DNA of 64,000 nucleotides, taken from NCBI RefSeq assembly GCF_000734895.2, contig NZ_CP011382.1:3884700-3948699 (forward strand), written 5' to 3'. Positions 29,212 through 38,080 of the stretch are shown here, piece by piece. How positions within the stretch are numbered: position 1 is the stretch's first letter; each line of letters starts with the position of its first letter. This DNA is from Calothrix sp. 336/3 (GTDB taxonomy: Bacteria; Cyanobacteriota; Cyanobacteriia; Cyanobacteriales; Nostocaceae). The notes under the pieces are model-generated. The model saw only the letters and a list, made by a program, of their open reading frames with translations. It was not told the DNA's origin and ran no database searches. The position numbers were made by a program, and so were the translations under genes.

Positions 29212-30294
29212 ATGGTAAACGCTCCGATTAAGTTATTAGTGGCGGCAAGTGGTACGGGTGGACATCTTTTTCCGGCGATCGCCCTAGCGGAACAATTGCC
29301 AGATTATCAAATTGAATGGCTAGGTGTCCCGAATCGGTTGGAAACACAGCTAGTTCCCCAACAGTATAGATTGAATACGATTAGTGTAGAAGGATTTCAA
29401 AAAGGTTTTGGTATTTCTTCTGTTTTGACTTTAGGAAAATTAATCGGTTCCATCCTTCAGGTACGGAAGCTGTTGAAAACAGGTGGCTTTCAGGGAGTTT
29501 TTACTACGGGGGGTTATATTGCAGCTCCTGCTGTGATTGCTGCGCGTTCCCTGGGTTTACCAGTGATTTTCCACGAATCTAATGCCCTACCTGGTAAAGT
29601 GACTCGCTTTTTCAGTGGTTGGTGTGATGTCGTAGCCCTCGGATTTGCCATTGCTGCCAAGTATTTGCCCCAAGCCAAAACAATTTATACAAGTACTCCC
29701 GTGCGATCGCAGTTTCTTGCCCCAGGAGTCGAGTCAACCCTAGATTTAGCAATTCCTCCTGACGCTCCATTAATTGTGGTTTTCGGTGGTAGTCAAGGTG
29801 CTGTGGCGGTGAATAAGTTAGTCCGACAAGCCGCTCCGGTATGGTTTGAGGCGGGTGCTTATCTAGTTCATCTCACAGGAGAAAGTGATCCAGAAGCACA
29901 AACTCTCCAACATCCTCAGTATATTTGTCTGCCTTTCTATAACAATATGGCAGCATTATTACGGAGAGCGAATCTTGCCATTAGTCGTTCCGGTGCAGGT
30001 AGTTTAACGGAATTGGCAATCTGTGGCACTCCAGCAATTTTAATACCCTATCCCTTTGCGGCAGAAGACCATCAAACCTACAATGCAGAAGTGTTTACCT
30101 CCGTCGGTGCTGCATTGATGTTTCAGCAGTCGGAGTTGACAGCAGAAAAGCTACAAGGGACAGTTTTGCATTTGTTGCAATCTCCCACAGAATTACAAGC
30201 TATGGCAGAGAAAGCTCAGGCGATCGCCCTCCCCGATAGCGCCGAAAAACTTGCTCATTTAGTAAGGGATATTCTCAGTGGTAATCTGAGTTAA
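29212..30294 (+). CDS. murG: UDP-GlcNAc:undecaprenyl-PP-MurNAc-pentapeptide GlcNAc transferase
   Basis: 360 residues, GT28 family, GT-B fold. It adds GlcNAc to lipid I to give lipid II on the inner face of the plasma membrane. The glycine loop SGTGGHLFPA near the N-terminus, the HESNALPGK motif, VFGGSQGA and the donor-site SRSGAGSLTELA followed by PYPFAAEDHQ are all present. ATG at 29212 is preceded by AGAGG. Transcribed alone, away from other mur genes. Confidence 0.95.
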   Translation: MVNAPIKLLVAASGTGGHLFPAIALAEQLPDYQIEWLGVPNRLETQLVPQQYRLNTISVEGFQKGFGISSVLTLGKLIGSILQVRKLLKTGGFQGVFTTGGYIAAPAVIAARSLGLPVIFHESNALPGKVTRFFSGWCDVVALGFAIAAKYLPQAKTIYTSTPVRSQFLAPGVESTLDLAIPPDAPLIVVFGGSQGAVAVNKLVRQAAPVWFEAGAYLVHLTGESDPEAQTLQHPQYICLPFYNNMAALLRRANLAISRSGAGSLTELAICGTPAILIPYPFAAEDHQTYNAEVFTSVGAALMFQQSELTAEKLQGTVLHLLQSPTELQAMAEKAQAIALPDSAEKLAHLVRDILSGNLS

Positions 30295-31267
30295 TAATCA
30301 GGTTTTCAGTTTTCCCTTTTGATATCACCTCGAATATCCTTGCCAGAATCCCTCGTTTCTAGTCCAAGGGATCATGAGATTTCCACAGATTCCATGAAAT
30401 CTGAGTAAGGATTCGAGAACCTCTACTCAATATTGGCAGTAAAACTCTTTTAACCCTTTACCCTCTATTTTATACATTTTGATTTCCTGACTCAAATATC
30501 CAAAATCGGACTAATTTGAACTTTCTTAATTAAAAATTAATTATTCAGCAAGTAATTACTATTAGATAGGCTTCACAATAATTAAAGGGTTGGGCGCAAG
30601 TGATTGTGTTTTAAACTAGGTAGAATCAAGCGGGGATCAAAGCCTTGCCAAAATTCAATAGTTAAAAACTTATCTCTGAATACTCAATTTTAACTGAACC
30701 ACGAGAATGCATTTACCTCCGTAAAATTACCAATGACACTGTTATTGTCAAAAGCTAAAACAGAGAAAATATCAATGCGTAAGTGTTCTCTGGGTTCGGT
30801 ACGTTTTCCGTAAAAACCATTAATAATATGGCAATTAAGCCATAATACTCAATAAACTTTACATAATCTCATCTTTGGATAGATGTTTTCAATGTATTTA
30901 TAAGAATACAATTATCATCTAACCAATTGGTTAAAACATGAAGTGATATCTTGGAAAATTGAGATTGGTCATATTTGGGGTGAATAAATTCATCTCAATT
31001 GCGGCTACGTCTGCTTGCTAAAAGCATTTTCCAACAAGTATAAAAACATGAAAAAGATGAACTTTTTTGGAAGGCTCATGACTCTGAGCTTATTCAGTTG
31101 GGTTTTCATGTGTTTTTTCACTACATAACTTCCACGGAGAAGTAAAGTTTACTGAAAAATAAATTGAGAGAGTTATTTCTGATGAGAAGTAATTTTTCTC
31201 AATATTTAAGACTGCTGTGGATGGGGGGAATCCACAAAGTTTAAAATAACTTGCATTTTTATTCAGA
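30295..31267. other. 973-bp region without a recognisable gene
   Basis: The longest gene-free stretch of the window. It is AT-rich with stops in all frames at short intervals. A small inverted repeat (AGATTTC...GAAATCT) lies near 30375-30412. A 26-codon frame at 31048-31128 is described separately. No RNA gene, transposase fragment or degenerate domain was recognised. It could contain an unannotated small RNA or decayed DNA. Confidence 0.5.
31048..31128 (+). CDS. possible 26-aa hydrophobic peptide or relic of a signal peptide
   Basis: ATG to TAA encodes MKKMNFFGRLMTLSLFSWVF followed by MCFFTT: two lysines then a hydrophobic run, like a signal peptide or single-span micro-protein. No ribosome-binding site is evident. 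It may be the 5' remnant of an exported protein gene or pure chance in an AT-rich gap. Confidence 0.2.
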   Translation: MKKMNFFGRLMTLSLFSWVFMCFFTT

Positions 31268-32422
31268 GTGCGTAATTCCCTGCTCTGTATCTTTAGTTTT
31301 GCTCCTAAAAAGTCCACCTCATTTTATCGATTGTGCGCTATGTTTTTCAAATCAGGTGTATCCCATAACTCCTCTTTTTTCTCCACAAATCCAGCCAGCA
31401 ATATTCATAGTCAACTTAAAATAAGTACAGATAGTCCAATTTATCCTCAGACAACAGGTTACGGTTTAGTTGGTGTCATGCCATCTGCCCAGATTGAGTA
31501 TCAAAATCATATCAGTACTCAACAGCAAGATGAGAAGATAGGCAGACTTGGTAACTTTAAATGTGTGCAGACTTTAGCTAGTAGCTCATCCGCGATCGCT
31601 ATCAGTCCTGATGGTAATTTACTAGCAAGTGGTACTTCATACATTAGTCTCTGGAATTTACGGACAGGAGAAATTGTCGATACCTTAAAAGGTGGTTTTG
31701 GTATTCTTCAATCTGTCACTTTTACACCTGATGGTAAGCAATTGATTAGTGCTGGTTTGAGTCAGACAGTAGAGTTATGGGATTTAGAGACAGGAAAGAT
31801 TGTTAATAAGTTTACACCCTACGCCTATGCGGTAAACTCTGTTGCACTGAATACTAAAGGTGATATTCTTGCCTGTGGCGATCGCGGTAAAACTATCCAA
31901 GTTTGGAACTTTGCCACAGGAGAAGTTATTGCTACTCTCTTTGGACATCACGACTGGGTAAACTGTGTCGCTATTAGTCCCGATGCTGAAATTCTCGCTA
32001 GTGGTAGCTACGACAAAACTATTAAGTTGTGGAACCTCCATCAGAAGCAAGAAATTTGCACTCTTCCCGGACATACTTCCCACGTCAATTCCATTGTCTT
32101 TAGTCATGATGGAGAAATGTTAATTAGCGGTAGTAGTGATAACACCATAAAAATTTGGCACTTGACTTCTGGTAAATTACTACGTACCTTGTCTGAGCAT
32201 ACAGATGAAGTATTTGCTGTTGCCATTAGTCCTGATGGGCAAATATTAGCCAGTGCTAGCGCAGATACTACCGTGAAATTATGGAACCTATCCACAGGAG
32301 AGGAAATATCCACCCTGACAGGACATAATTCTGCCGTTAAATCTTTGACTTTCAGCCAAAATGGAGCAACATTAATCAGTGCTAGTATTGACGGTGTCAT
32401 CAATATTTGGCAGTGTGACTAA
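31268..32422 (+). CDS. WD40 repeat protein, single seven-blade propeller
   Basis: 384 residues if the GTG at 31268 is used; an ATG at 31340 would give 360 and lacks nothing conserved. After ~95 residues of low-complexity head come seven WD40 repeats (about 97-384) ending in NIWQCD. Blades 4-7 are canonical (GH...SPDG..LASGS.DKTIKLWNL) and blades 1-3 are more degenerate. No enzymatic domain is attached, so it is probably a protein-protein scaffold. Its sequence is of the same cyanobacterial type as the propellers of the STAND protein at the left end of the window. A terminator follows. Confidence 0.85.
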   Translation: MRNSLLCIFSFAPKKSTSFYRLCAMFFKSGVSHNSSFFSTNPASNIHSQLKISTDSPIYPQTTGYGLVGVMPSAQIEYQNHISTQQQDEKIGRLGNFKCVQTLASSSSAIAISPDGNLLASGTSYISLWNLRTGEIVDTLKGGFGILQSVTFTPDGKQLISAGLSQTVELWDLETGKIVNKFTPYAYAVNSVALNTKGDILACGDRGKTIQVWNFATGEVIATLFGHHDWVNCVAISPDAEILASGSYDKTIKLWNLHQKQEICTLPGHTSHVNSIVFSHDGEMLISGSSDNTIKIWHLTSGKLLRTLSEHTDEVFAVAISPDGQILASASADTTVKLWNLSTGEEISTLTGHNSAVKSLTFSQNGATLISASIDGVINIWQCD

Positions 32423-32460
32423 ATTTACATAGTGCCACAAGCCTCGATACAGAAAAATCA

Positions 32461-32513
32461 CCCCAACTTCTAGATTGCAGCAAACGCTGTTGATAAGAAG
32501 CTGGGGTTTTGTT
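32461..32513 (+). terminator. terminator after WD40 gene
   Basis: CCCCAACTTCT pairs with AGAAGCTGGGG (one mismatch); the loop holds a second small stem CAGC-AAAC-GCTG. TTTTG follows. It lies 38 bp after the stop. Confidence 0.8.
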
Positions 32514-32652
32514 GATGTAGTTAATAAGACAAGATAAAAATATAAATTAGAATTACCCTATATTGATTTTCTGTATATTCCAGAAATTTAGTAATTAGCC
32601 AAAATACTTGTATATAATTTAGTGTTATTTGCTGCTAAATCTCTGAATCTTT

Positions 32653-32871
32653 TTATTTAGCTCCAGTTCCATCTGGTGCGGGAGGTGTTCCTCTATCGGG
32701 AGGATCGGAGGCTAGAGTCATGTTACTGATTTCTCCTGAACGATAGTTGATATTGGGGGAAATATCTGATTTAGATATGGCTAAAGCGGGAGAAGCGACT
32801 GAAAGACTGAAACAGATAAGAATTGTTTTGGTACATAAACTTTTAAGATTTTTCGTGTAGTTTAATTGCAT
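32653..32871 (-). CDS. small secreted protein with PPDRGTPP motif
   Basis: 72 residues. The signal peptide is clear (MQLNYTKNLKSLCTKT, hydrophobic ILICFSLSVASPA, cleavage after ALA). The mature ~40 residues end with the Pro/Gly-rich DPPDRGTPPAPDGTGAK. A similar Pro-Asp-Arg-Gly stretch starts the mature part of many cyanobacterial DUF928 proteins, which I recall as frequent neighbours of CHASE2 genes, so this may be a much shortened relative. It lies 363 bp downstream of the CHASE2 gene on the same strand. Function unknown. Confidence 0.6.
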   Translation of the reverse strand: MQLNYTKNLKSLCTKTILICFSLSVASPALAISKSDISPNINYRSGEISNMTLASDPPDRGTPPAPDGTGAK

Positions 32872-33234
32872 TTTTCATTATCTCCAAATCTAGTTAACAT
32901 TGACATCAGCGAAGTTGTTGTTGTCGCTAATCAATTACACGATTCTTTTGTCGAATTTATGCATGGGTATGATGTAAGCAGTGATTGAGAGATGTGAAAA
33001 CAAAAGTGTTATTTTTTTGAGAATTTATATCTGTCAGCATCCCTCTACCTCCGATGTGAAGGTAAATAGATGCGAGTCGGGACAACTGATGCAGTTCCTC
33101 TAGATATTCAGAAAAATCTTGATAATTGGTGTGTATTATTGGAGAGATTAAAAATAAATAAAACAATTTATCATCTGTTTTCAGGAAATCAAATCAGGGG
33201 TGATGTATCAAGTCTAAATAGCCTGGAAAATTTC
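32872..33234. other. intergenic region between CHASE2 gene and small secreted protein
   Basis: Holds a possible minus-strand frame of 69 codons (32957-33166) without recognisable features or ribosome-binding site, which I do not call a gene. No terminator is obvious, so co-transcription of the two flanking genes is possible. Confidence 0.4.
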
Positions 33235-35598
33235 TTATGTATTCCCTAGGTTTTTAGAATAAACATATATAGTCAAAATACCAGAGGTGGTAAGTAGGGC
33301 TAAACTTCCAGGAACTAAGGGTAACCAACCACCAGTGAATGAAAGGAAAAACCAGCAAGTACCGTATAGTAGGGTGATTGTCAGCCCAGTACTGAAGATA
33401 ATTCCTAGGGGCGATCGCCAACGCCAAATTAAAATACCTCCCACCACAGACCAAGATAAAATCCAGAGAGATTCACCCCACTGCGGTAAATACCAGATTA
33501 AAGGTCGCTTATCTAATACTGCACTGAGAATCTGACTCACCATATGTGCTTGAACTTCTACACCGCTAATTGCCTTCACAGACCACTCACTCTGACTATA
33601 AGGAGTGCGCCAACGGTGGTCATTAAACATCGGTGCAGTTGTACCAATCATCACAATTTTATTTTTTACCAAGTCCGGATTAAACTCTGGGCTTAAAACC
33701 TCTTGTAAAGAAACTTTCTTGGCAATTTCCGTATTTGCACGATAATTAACCAGAATTTGATGCCCACTGGTATTGAGGTTATGGTAGCCAAATTCATTCT
33801 TACCTAAGGTTTTAAACACCACCGAACCAAGTTTCAGATAAGCGTCAGGGGTAAATTCTGTTTTAATTCCCTTGTCGGCTAAATAATCTGTAGCAATTTG
33901 CCAACTAAAAGCATATTTATTTTCACAGGGTGTCGCATTACCCACAGCTAAAAGATGACGACGAATTACCTCATCTGGATCCTTGATAACGTTATTAAAT
34001 CCTTGTTGCTGCTTGCTAATATCTGGAGGAGCAGGACCACCTGCATCGTCAGTACTTTGATACTTACAAATCACCAATAATTTACTCTGACTATTCTTGC
34101 CTAATAACTGTGGGAATTCCTGATGATTTCCCGTTTTATTCTTGTTCACGAAAGCTTGCTGAATCGGAGTTTCCCGATAGATATCTAAACCAATGATGCG
34201 AGCTTGATATTGTTCTAATTTTCTCAAAAGTTGTGACAGAGAGCGGTCAGAGAGGGAAGAAGCACCCCTTTCCATGGCAGGTTGGGACTGTACATCCTTT
34301 TCTGTAATTGTTACTAAGAGGATTCTGTCATCCGGTTTTTCTGATGGTCTTTGTCGCATTATCTGATCAAAAGTACCTAGTTCCCATGCTTGTAACAAAC
34401 CGAAGGAACGAGCGCCAATTACTAGGGAAAAACAAGCAATACTCGCAAATATTACCCGCCAAAAAGATGGTGCAGGGGGGATATTTTCCGATTCCTGAAG
34501 GTACTGCTTAACCCAATTGCGGTTAAAAACAGTGGCATAGATTTTATTTTTGACAACTAAACTATGTTTATTCTGACTGACTAAACCAGATAACCGTAAT
34601 TCCAGATGTTCCTGGCAATTTTTCAGAGGGATTTTCCCGTGGCGTAAGATTCTATCATATAACTTAAGTAATTTCTCTGTTGAGCGAGAATTCCGAAATA
34701 GGCGATCGCTAATTGTCCGTAAATGCTCTGGTTCATCCTGGGATTCCCAATCTTGAATAATCCTCTGTTGTACAAGCTGTTTTACCGTTAGTTGCTCTTC
34801 TCCCCTAGGAATCGTCCGAGCTAAATTTTGCACCAACCAACACAGCTTCTGGGTGAGAAACGGTTGTCCCCCAGTCCAAGCAAGGATTTCACGCAATACT
34901 GCTTGGGGGTTATCTGCTCTATTAGCAATCCCCTGAGCTAAAACTTCACTTTCGTCTAATTGAAAACCTCTGAGTTCAATTGCTCTACCAATATTAAAAG
35001 GGGCAGAATTTTCGTCTGTAATTAAATCCCCAGGAGTTGCCACACCCAACAACGCAAAGGAAAGTCGGCGATATTCTGGTTGATTTGCTCGCTTCTCATA
35101 GCAATTACGAATAAAAGAAAAAAACTCATCCGTGGAAAAATTCAGACTGAGAACACTATCAATTTCGTCAATGAAAATAACAATATTCTCCCGAATTTGC
35201 TTGAGTAAAATAGTTTCAATAAATTCTCCTAAGCATTGCACCGGGGACAAATCATCCCGCTCCCGCAACCAACTACGTCGCTGCACCGATAACTCAAACC
35301 CACTGATTAACTCCTGAATAATACCCCCGTACCACTGCTGTGCTGTAATCTCCTGACTACCAATTCCACTTAACTCGATTTCTGCACAAACAATATTTGC
35401 TGTCTCTAGCTTCATCATCGTCTGGATGCGTAAGCTGGACTTACCCATTTGCCGAGAATTAAGAACATAGCAGTATTCTCCCGCTAATAGAGCATGATAC
35501 AACTCACGGTCTGCGGCACGGACAACATAGGTAGGAGAATTCGCAGGTAAACTCCCCCCCGCTTGATATTTATAGTGGGAATTGAGTTCAGTGTTCAT
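33235..35598 (-). CDS. AAA_35 ATPase - CHASE2 sensor membrane protein
   Basis: 787 residues from the ATG at 35598; the longer frame starts at a TTG and adds 13 residues. The N-terminal ~330 residues are an AAA-like P-loop ATPase of the AAA_35 group, with [13 protein letters not shown] as Walker A and [11 protein letters not shown] as Walker B, opening with the typical Y-A-A/V-R-x-A-D-x-E pattern. A membrane segment ([18 protein letters not shown]) leads to a CHASE2 extracytoplasmic domain (about 390-690, including [12 protein letters not shown] and VNYRA). Three closing membrane helices follow, as is normal for CHASE2. No kinase, cyclase or GGDEF output follows, so the ATPase is the presumed output. 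It is divergent from the crystallin-like peptide cassettes, 296 bp away. Confidence 0.88.
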   Translation of the reverse strand: MNTELNSHYKYQAGGSLPANSPTYVVRAADRELYHALLAGEYCYVLNSRQMGKSSLRIQTMMKLETANIVCAEIELSGIGSQEITAQQWYGGIIQELISGFELSVQRRSWLRERDDLSPVQCLGEFIETILLKQIRENIVIFIDEIDSVLSLNFSTDEFFSFIRNCYEKRANQPEYRRLSFALLGVATPGDLITDENSAPFNIGRAIELRGFQLDESEVLAQGIANRADNPQAVLREILAWTGGQPFLTQKLCWLVQNLARTIPRGEEQLTVKQLVQQRIIQDWESQDEPEHLRTISDRLFRNSRSTEKLLKLYDRILRHGKIPLKNCQEHLELRLSGLVSQNKHSLVVKNKIYATVFNRNWVKQYLQESENIPPAPSFWRVIFASIACFSLVIGARSFGLLQAWELGTFDQIMRQRPSEKPDDRILLVTITEKDVQSQPAMERGASSLSDRSLSQLLRKLEQYQARIIGLDIYRETPIQQAFVNKNKTGNHQEFPQLLGKNSQSKLLVICKYQSTDDAGGPAPPDISKQQQGFNNVIKDPDEVIRRHLLAVGNATPCENKYAFSWQIATDYLADKGIKTEFTPDAYLKLGSVVFKTLGKNEFGYHNLNTSGHQILVNYRANTEIAKKVSLQEVLSPEFNPDLVKNKIVMIGTTAPMFNDHRWRTPYSQSEWSVKAISGVEVQAHMVSQILSAVLDKRPLIWYLPQWGESLWILSWSVVGGILIWRWRSPLGIIFSTGLTITLLYGTCWFFLSFTGGWLPLVPGSLALLTTSGILTIYVYSKNLGNT

Positions 35599-35720
35599 AG
35601 ATAGATGCTTGTGGGGGTTGCTCTTTTCAGCATACAACCCTAATTAATTGATGTATATCACTAATTTACTGCCGTCCCAGAGTTGTGTATTCCTTGCTAT
35701 ATCGAACTTAGAGGAAGTCA

Positions 35721-35836
35721 ACCTGAATTAACCTGAATCAACCTGAAATCTTCTCAAGTACCTGAAATAAAATCTGATTTTAACTCCTGAATTCGACTCA
35801 ACTTCTAGCAAAAAAAGCAAAGCATACTATAAACAT
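35721..35836 (+). promoter_or_regulatory. conserved promoter module, cassette 1
   Basis: Direct repeats ACCTGAATTA, ACCTGAATCA and ACCTGAAATC start at 35721, 35731 and 35741 (10-bp period), with a fourth CCTGAAAT at 35761. Then comes the box TGATTTTAACTCCTGAATTC and GACTCAACT (35775-35803), and a -10 TACTAT (35825-35830) inside CATACTATAAACAT. The G of the box lies 49 bp before TACTAT, as in the two other cassettes. There is no good -35 hexamer, which fits an activator-dependent promoter. The 5' leader is about 55 nt. Confidence 0.75.
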
Positions 35837-35894
35837 CAAGCGAAACAAAAAGCTTGCTCCCACACAAAAAACCCAACATTCAGGAGAAAAAACA

Positions 35895-36224
35895 ATGTCT
35901 AATATTCAATCTCAAGACTTATTCGCCATCGCTGGTGTGAGCAAAATTGACGAAGAATCAGCAGCAGCAGTATCCGGTGGTAACTTAGATTTGTCTGACT
36001 TACGGAATGGTGGAGGAAGACGACTAAATAACTTAAAAGGTCGCTTTTCTTCCTTAGGTGGATTTAATAATAAAGCTTCTTGGTATCAACTCAAAGGCAA
36101 CCGTGATTGGTTTGTTTACACAGGCAATAACTTCACTGGTTTAAGATTCCGCATCAAAGCTGGTACTAAAGGTAACTTTGCTGGACTTGCTAACAACAAT
36201 ATTGAGTCTGCACGACCTGTTTAA
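35895..36224 (+). CDS. double-glycine-leader secreted beta/gamma-crystallin-like protein 1
   Basis: 109 residues with ribosome-binding site CAGGAGAAA. Residues 1-29 are a double-glycine leader (MSNIQSQDLFAIAGVSKIDE then ESAAAVSGG), to be cut after GG by a C39 peptidase. The 80-residue mature part resembles a beta/gamma-crystallin double Greek key. It has the Y-x6-G signature in VYTGNNFTG and two (N/D)(N/D)xx(S/T)S-like calcium loops, NNKASW and NNNIES, both imperfect. There is no cysteine and no lanthipeptide-like Ser/Thr/Cys core, and no modifying enzyme nearby, so it is likely secreted as a folded small protein. Relatives of this fold include I36-type protease inhibitors and yeast-killer-like toxins; function unknown. 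It differs from copies 2-3 by Lys17 and Asn in TGNNF. Confidence 0.8.
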   Translation: MSNIQSQDLFAIAGVSKIDEESAAAVSGGNLDLSDLRNGGGRRLNNLKGRFSSLGGFNNKASWYQLKGNRDWFVYTGNNFTGLRFRIKAGTKGNFAGLANNNIESARPV

Positions 36225-36284
36225 TTACTGATCACTCAAAAATAAATTTACTTTCATCAATCATAATTCCCAGGAGAAAAAACA

Positions 36285-36614
36285 ATGTCTAATATTCAAT
36301 CTCAAGACCTATTTGCCATCGCTGGTGTGAGCAATATTGACGAAGAATCAGCAGCAGCAGTATCCGGTTGTAACTTAGATTTGTCTGACTTACGGAATGG
36401 TGGAGGAAGACGACTAAATAACTTAAAAGGTCGCTTTTCTTCCTTAGGTGGATTTAATAATAAAGCTTCTTGGTATCAACTCAAAGGCAACCGTGATTGG
36501 TTCGTTTACACAGGCAAGAACTTTACTGGTTTAAGATTCCGCATCAAAGCTGGTACTAAAGGTAACTTTGCTGGATTTGCTAACAACAATATTGAGTCTG
36601 CACGACCTGTTTAA
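36285..36614 (+). CDS. double-glycine-leader beta/gamma-crystallin-like protein 2 (GG changed to GC)
   Basis: 109 residues, nearly identical to its neighbours, with the same ribosome-binding site. The expected processing site SGG reads SGC here (TGT at the second glycine codon, 36369-36371), and the mature part has AGFANNN where the others have AGLANNN. Since C39 peptidases need Gly at -2 and Gly/Ala/Ser at -1, a Cys at -1 may slow or block processing, or create a free thiol at the end of the leader. The frame is otherwise intact. Second of three in one transcript. Function as for copy 1. Confidence 0.78.
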   Translation: MSNIQSQDLFAIAGVSNIDEESAAAVSGCNLDLSDLRNGGGRRLNNLKGRFSSLGGFNNKASWYQLKGNRDWFVYTGKNFTGLRFRIKAGTKGNFAGFANNNIESARPV

Positions 36615-36674
36615 TTACTCATCACTCAAAAATAAATTTACTTTCATCAATCATAATTCCCAGGAGAAAAAACA

Positions 36675-37004
36675 ATGTCTAATATTCAATCTCAAGACCT
36701 ATTTGCTATCGCTGGTGTGAGCAATATTGACGAAGAATCAGCAGCAGCAGTATCCGGTGGGAATTTAGATTTGTCTGATTTACGGAATGGTGGAGGAAGA
36801 CGACTAAATAACTTAAAAGGTCGCTTTTCATCCTTAGGTGGATTTAATAATAAAGCTTCTTGGTATCAACTCAAAGGCAACCGTGATTGGTTCGTTTATA
36901 CAGGTAAGAACTTTACTGGTTTAAGATTCCGCATCAAAGCTGGTACTAAAGGTAACTTTGCTGGACTTGCTAATAATAATATTGAGTCTGCACGACCTGT
37001 TTAG
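36675..37004 (+). CDS. double-glycine-leader secreted beta/gamma-crystallin-like protein 3
   Basis: 109 residues, third tandem copy with an intact SGG site. The protein differs from copy 1 at two positions (N17 and TGKNF), while several codons differ silently (for example GGTGGGAAT at the cleavage site), which suggests constraint on the protein. Leader of 29 and mature part of 80 residues. It is followed by the conserved 3' region and terminator of the cassette. Predicted substrate of the C39-ABC/HlyD exporter encoded at 38888-42717. Confidence 0.8.
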   Translation: MSNIQSQDLFAIAGVSNIDEESAAAVSGGNLDLSDLRNGGGRRLNNLKGRFSSLGGFNNKASWYQLKGNRDWFVYTGKNFTGLRFRIKAGTKGNFAGLANNNIESARPV

Positions 37005-37080
37005 TAAATGTTCTTTGATACTATATAGTCAAATATTGGCAAATGGCAAAAGCGGAAATACTCTTCTTTCGTTTTATCAG

Positions 37081-37147
37081 ACCTGAGTAACATTCTTTCC
37101 TTGCAGTTCTAGGAGCGAGATGATTTATATCTCACTCCTACTTTTTT
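37081..37147 (+). terminator. terminator with conserved 3' segment, cassette 1
   Basis: ACCTGAGTAACATTCTTTCC (37081-37100), also found in cassettes 2 and 3, precedes a hairpin 37110-37140. Its 12-bp stem TAGGAGCGAGAT / ATCTCACTCCTA has one C-A mismatch and loop GATTTAT. CTTTTTT follows. Confidence 0.85.
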
Positions 37148-37365
37148 ATGTAATTAAAATCTAGATATATAATTAATTATTTGATTTTTATAAATACATA
37201 TAAACCTCGCCTGTGTTGAAAAATTGGTAACTCCAGGTATTGCTTTCTGACGTTGCAATGACAAAATGCTTCACGTTGAAAAAGATTTATAAACCTTTAT
37301 TGTAATGAGAAGGGGCAGGGTTGAAAATATACCTCAATTGAGTGGAAAAAGTCATAAATAAATTT

Positions 37366-37466
37366 ACCTAAAATTACCTGAAATTATCTGAAATATATAA
37401 TATTAAAAAATGATTTTAACTCCTGAATTCGACTCAACTCCTACCGATAAAAATACAAGATACTAT
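37366..37466 (+). promoter_or_regulatory. conserved promoter module, cassette 2
   Basis: Direct repeats ACCTAAAATT, ACCTGAAATT and ATCTGAAATA begin at 37366, 37376 and 37386 (10-bp period). The box TGATTTTAACTCCTGAATTC starts at 37411 and GACTCAACT follows. TACTAT is at 37461-37466, again 49 bp from the G of the box. The repeats sit about one helical turn closer to the box than in cassettes 1 and 3. Confidence 0.75.
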
Positions 37467-37530
37467 GAACAGAAAGCAAAAATCAAAGCTTTCTCTTACA
37501 CAAAAACAACACAAGTTCAGGAGAAAAACA

Positions 37531-37860
37531 ATGTCTGATATGCAATCTCAAGACCTGTTCGCGATCGCCGGTGTGAGCAACCTTGATCAAGAATCAGCAG
37601 CAGCAGTATCTGGTGGTAATTTAATCTTGACTGACCTACCATTTGGTCGTGGTGAAAGACGTACATATACTTCTTCCCGTCGTACTTTAGGTAGCTTCAA
37701 CAATAAAGCATCTTACTATCATGTCACTGGTAAGAAAAATTGGAAAGTCTACTACAAGATTAATGGTCAAGGTGGTTCTAGAATTCTCAAAGCTGGTACA
37801 AGAGGTAACTTAACTGGAATCGCTAACAACAACATCGAGTCCATCGTAGAGTTAGCATAG
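37531..37860 (+). CDS. double-glycine-leader secreted beta/gamma-crystallin-like protein 4
   Basis: 109 residues from the ATG at 37531, which has AGGAGAAA in front; a longer frame from 37465 would add 22 basic residues encoded by the leader region and is rejected. The leader (MSDMQSQDLFAIAGVSNLDQ, ESAAAVSGG) is nearly the same as in copies 1-3. The mature domain has diverged: an Arg-rich start (PFGRGERRTYTSSRR), then FNNKASYYHV, then VYYKINGQGG, then ANNNIESIVELA. The crystallin-like spacing is kept. It is a single-gene cassette with its own promoter module and terminator. Confidence 0.8.
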   Translation: MSDMQSQDLFAIAGVSNLDQESAAAVSGGNLILTDLPFGRGERRTYTSSRRTLGSFNNKASYYHVTGKKNWKVYYKINGQGGSRILKAGTRGNLTGIANNNIESIVELA

Positions 37861-37874
37861 GTTTTGTAATACAT

Positions 37875-37906
37875 AACAACAATATCGAGTCTACACAACT
37901 TGTTAA
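37875..37906 (+). pseudogene. relic of a paralog 3' end
   Basis: Fifteen bases after the stop of protein 4, AACAACAATATCGAGTCT (37875-37892), followed by a match to the ACACAACTTGTTAA end, repeats the C-terminal coding sequence NNNIES(A/T)xxV of the other copies. It has its own TAA and is out of the protein-4 frame. It looks like the scar of a recombination that swapped gene ends. Confidence 0.65.
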
Positions 37907-38012
37907 ACCGATGTTTTTGATACCGTGTAGCTCAATTGTTGGAAATTCAAAAAAGAGAAATAATATTTTCACTTTTTTGCAAACCTGAGTAACATTCTTT
38001 CTTTGTGGCTTG

Positions 38013-38050
38013 TAGGAGCGAGATGAGTTAGGTTTCGCTCCTATTTTATT
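38013..38050 (+). terminator. terminator, cassette 2
   Basis: TAGGAGCGA (38013-38021) pairs perfectly with TCGCTCCTA (38035-38043), followed by TTTTATT. The conserved ACCTGAGTAACATTCTTTC lies 30 bp upstream (37983). Same layout as cassette 1. Confidence 0.82.
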
Positions 38051-38080
38051 GACTCAAGTTATAGATTGCTTGATAGTAAG

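Larger units (their letters stand above)
35895..37004 (+). repeat. 390-bp tandem triplication of the precursor gene
   Basis: Start codons lie at 35895, 36285 and 36675, exactly 390 bp apart. Each unit is the 330-bp frame plus a 60-bp spacer that carries the next ribosome-binding site. Spacers 1 and 2 are almost identical; after the third stop the sequence diverges. No terminator separates the three, so they form one transcript. Confidence 0.9.

Noticed and set aside
31090..31317. 75-codon minus-strand frame
   Set aside because: Overlaps the start of the WD40 gene, has no domain, and lies in AT-rich DNA without a ribosome-binding site.
32957..33166. 69-codon minus-strand frame between CHASE2 and the small secreted protein
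   Set aside because: Irregular composition, no recognisable motif and no convincing translation start.
37465..37530. N-terminal extension of crystallin-like protein 4 (Lys/Arg-rich)
   Set aside because: AGGAGAAA lies directly before the ATG at 37531, and the paralogs all begin there; the extension is the translated 5' leader. The same holds for 38211-38246.
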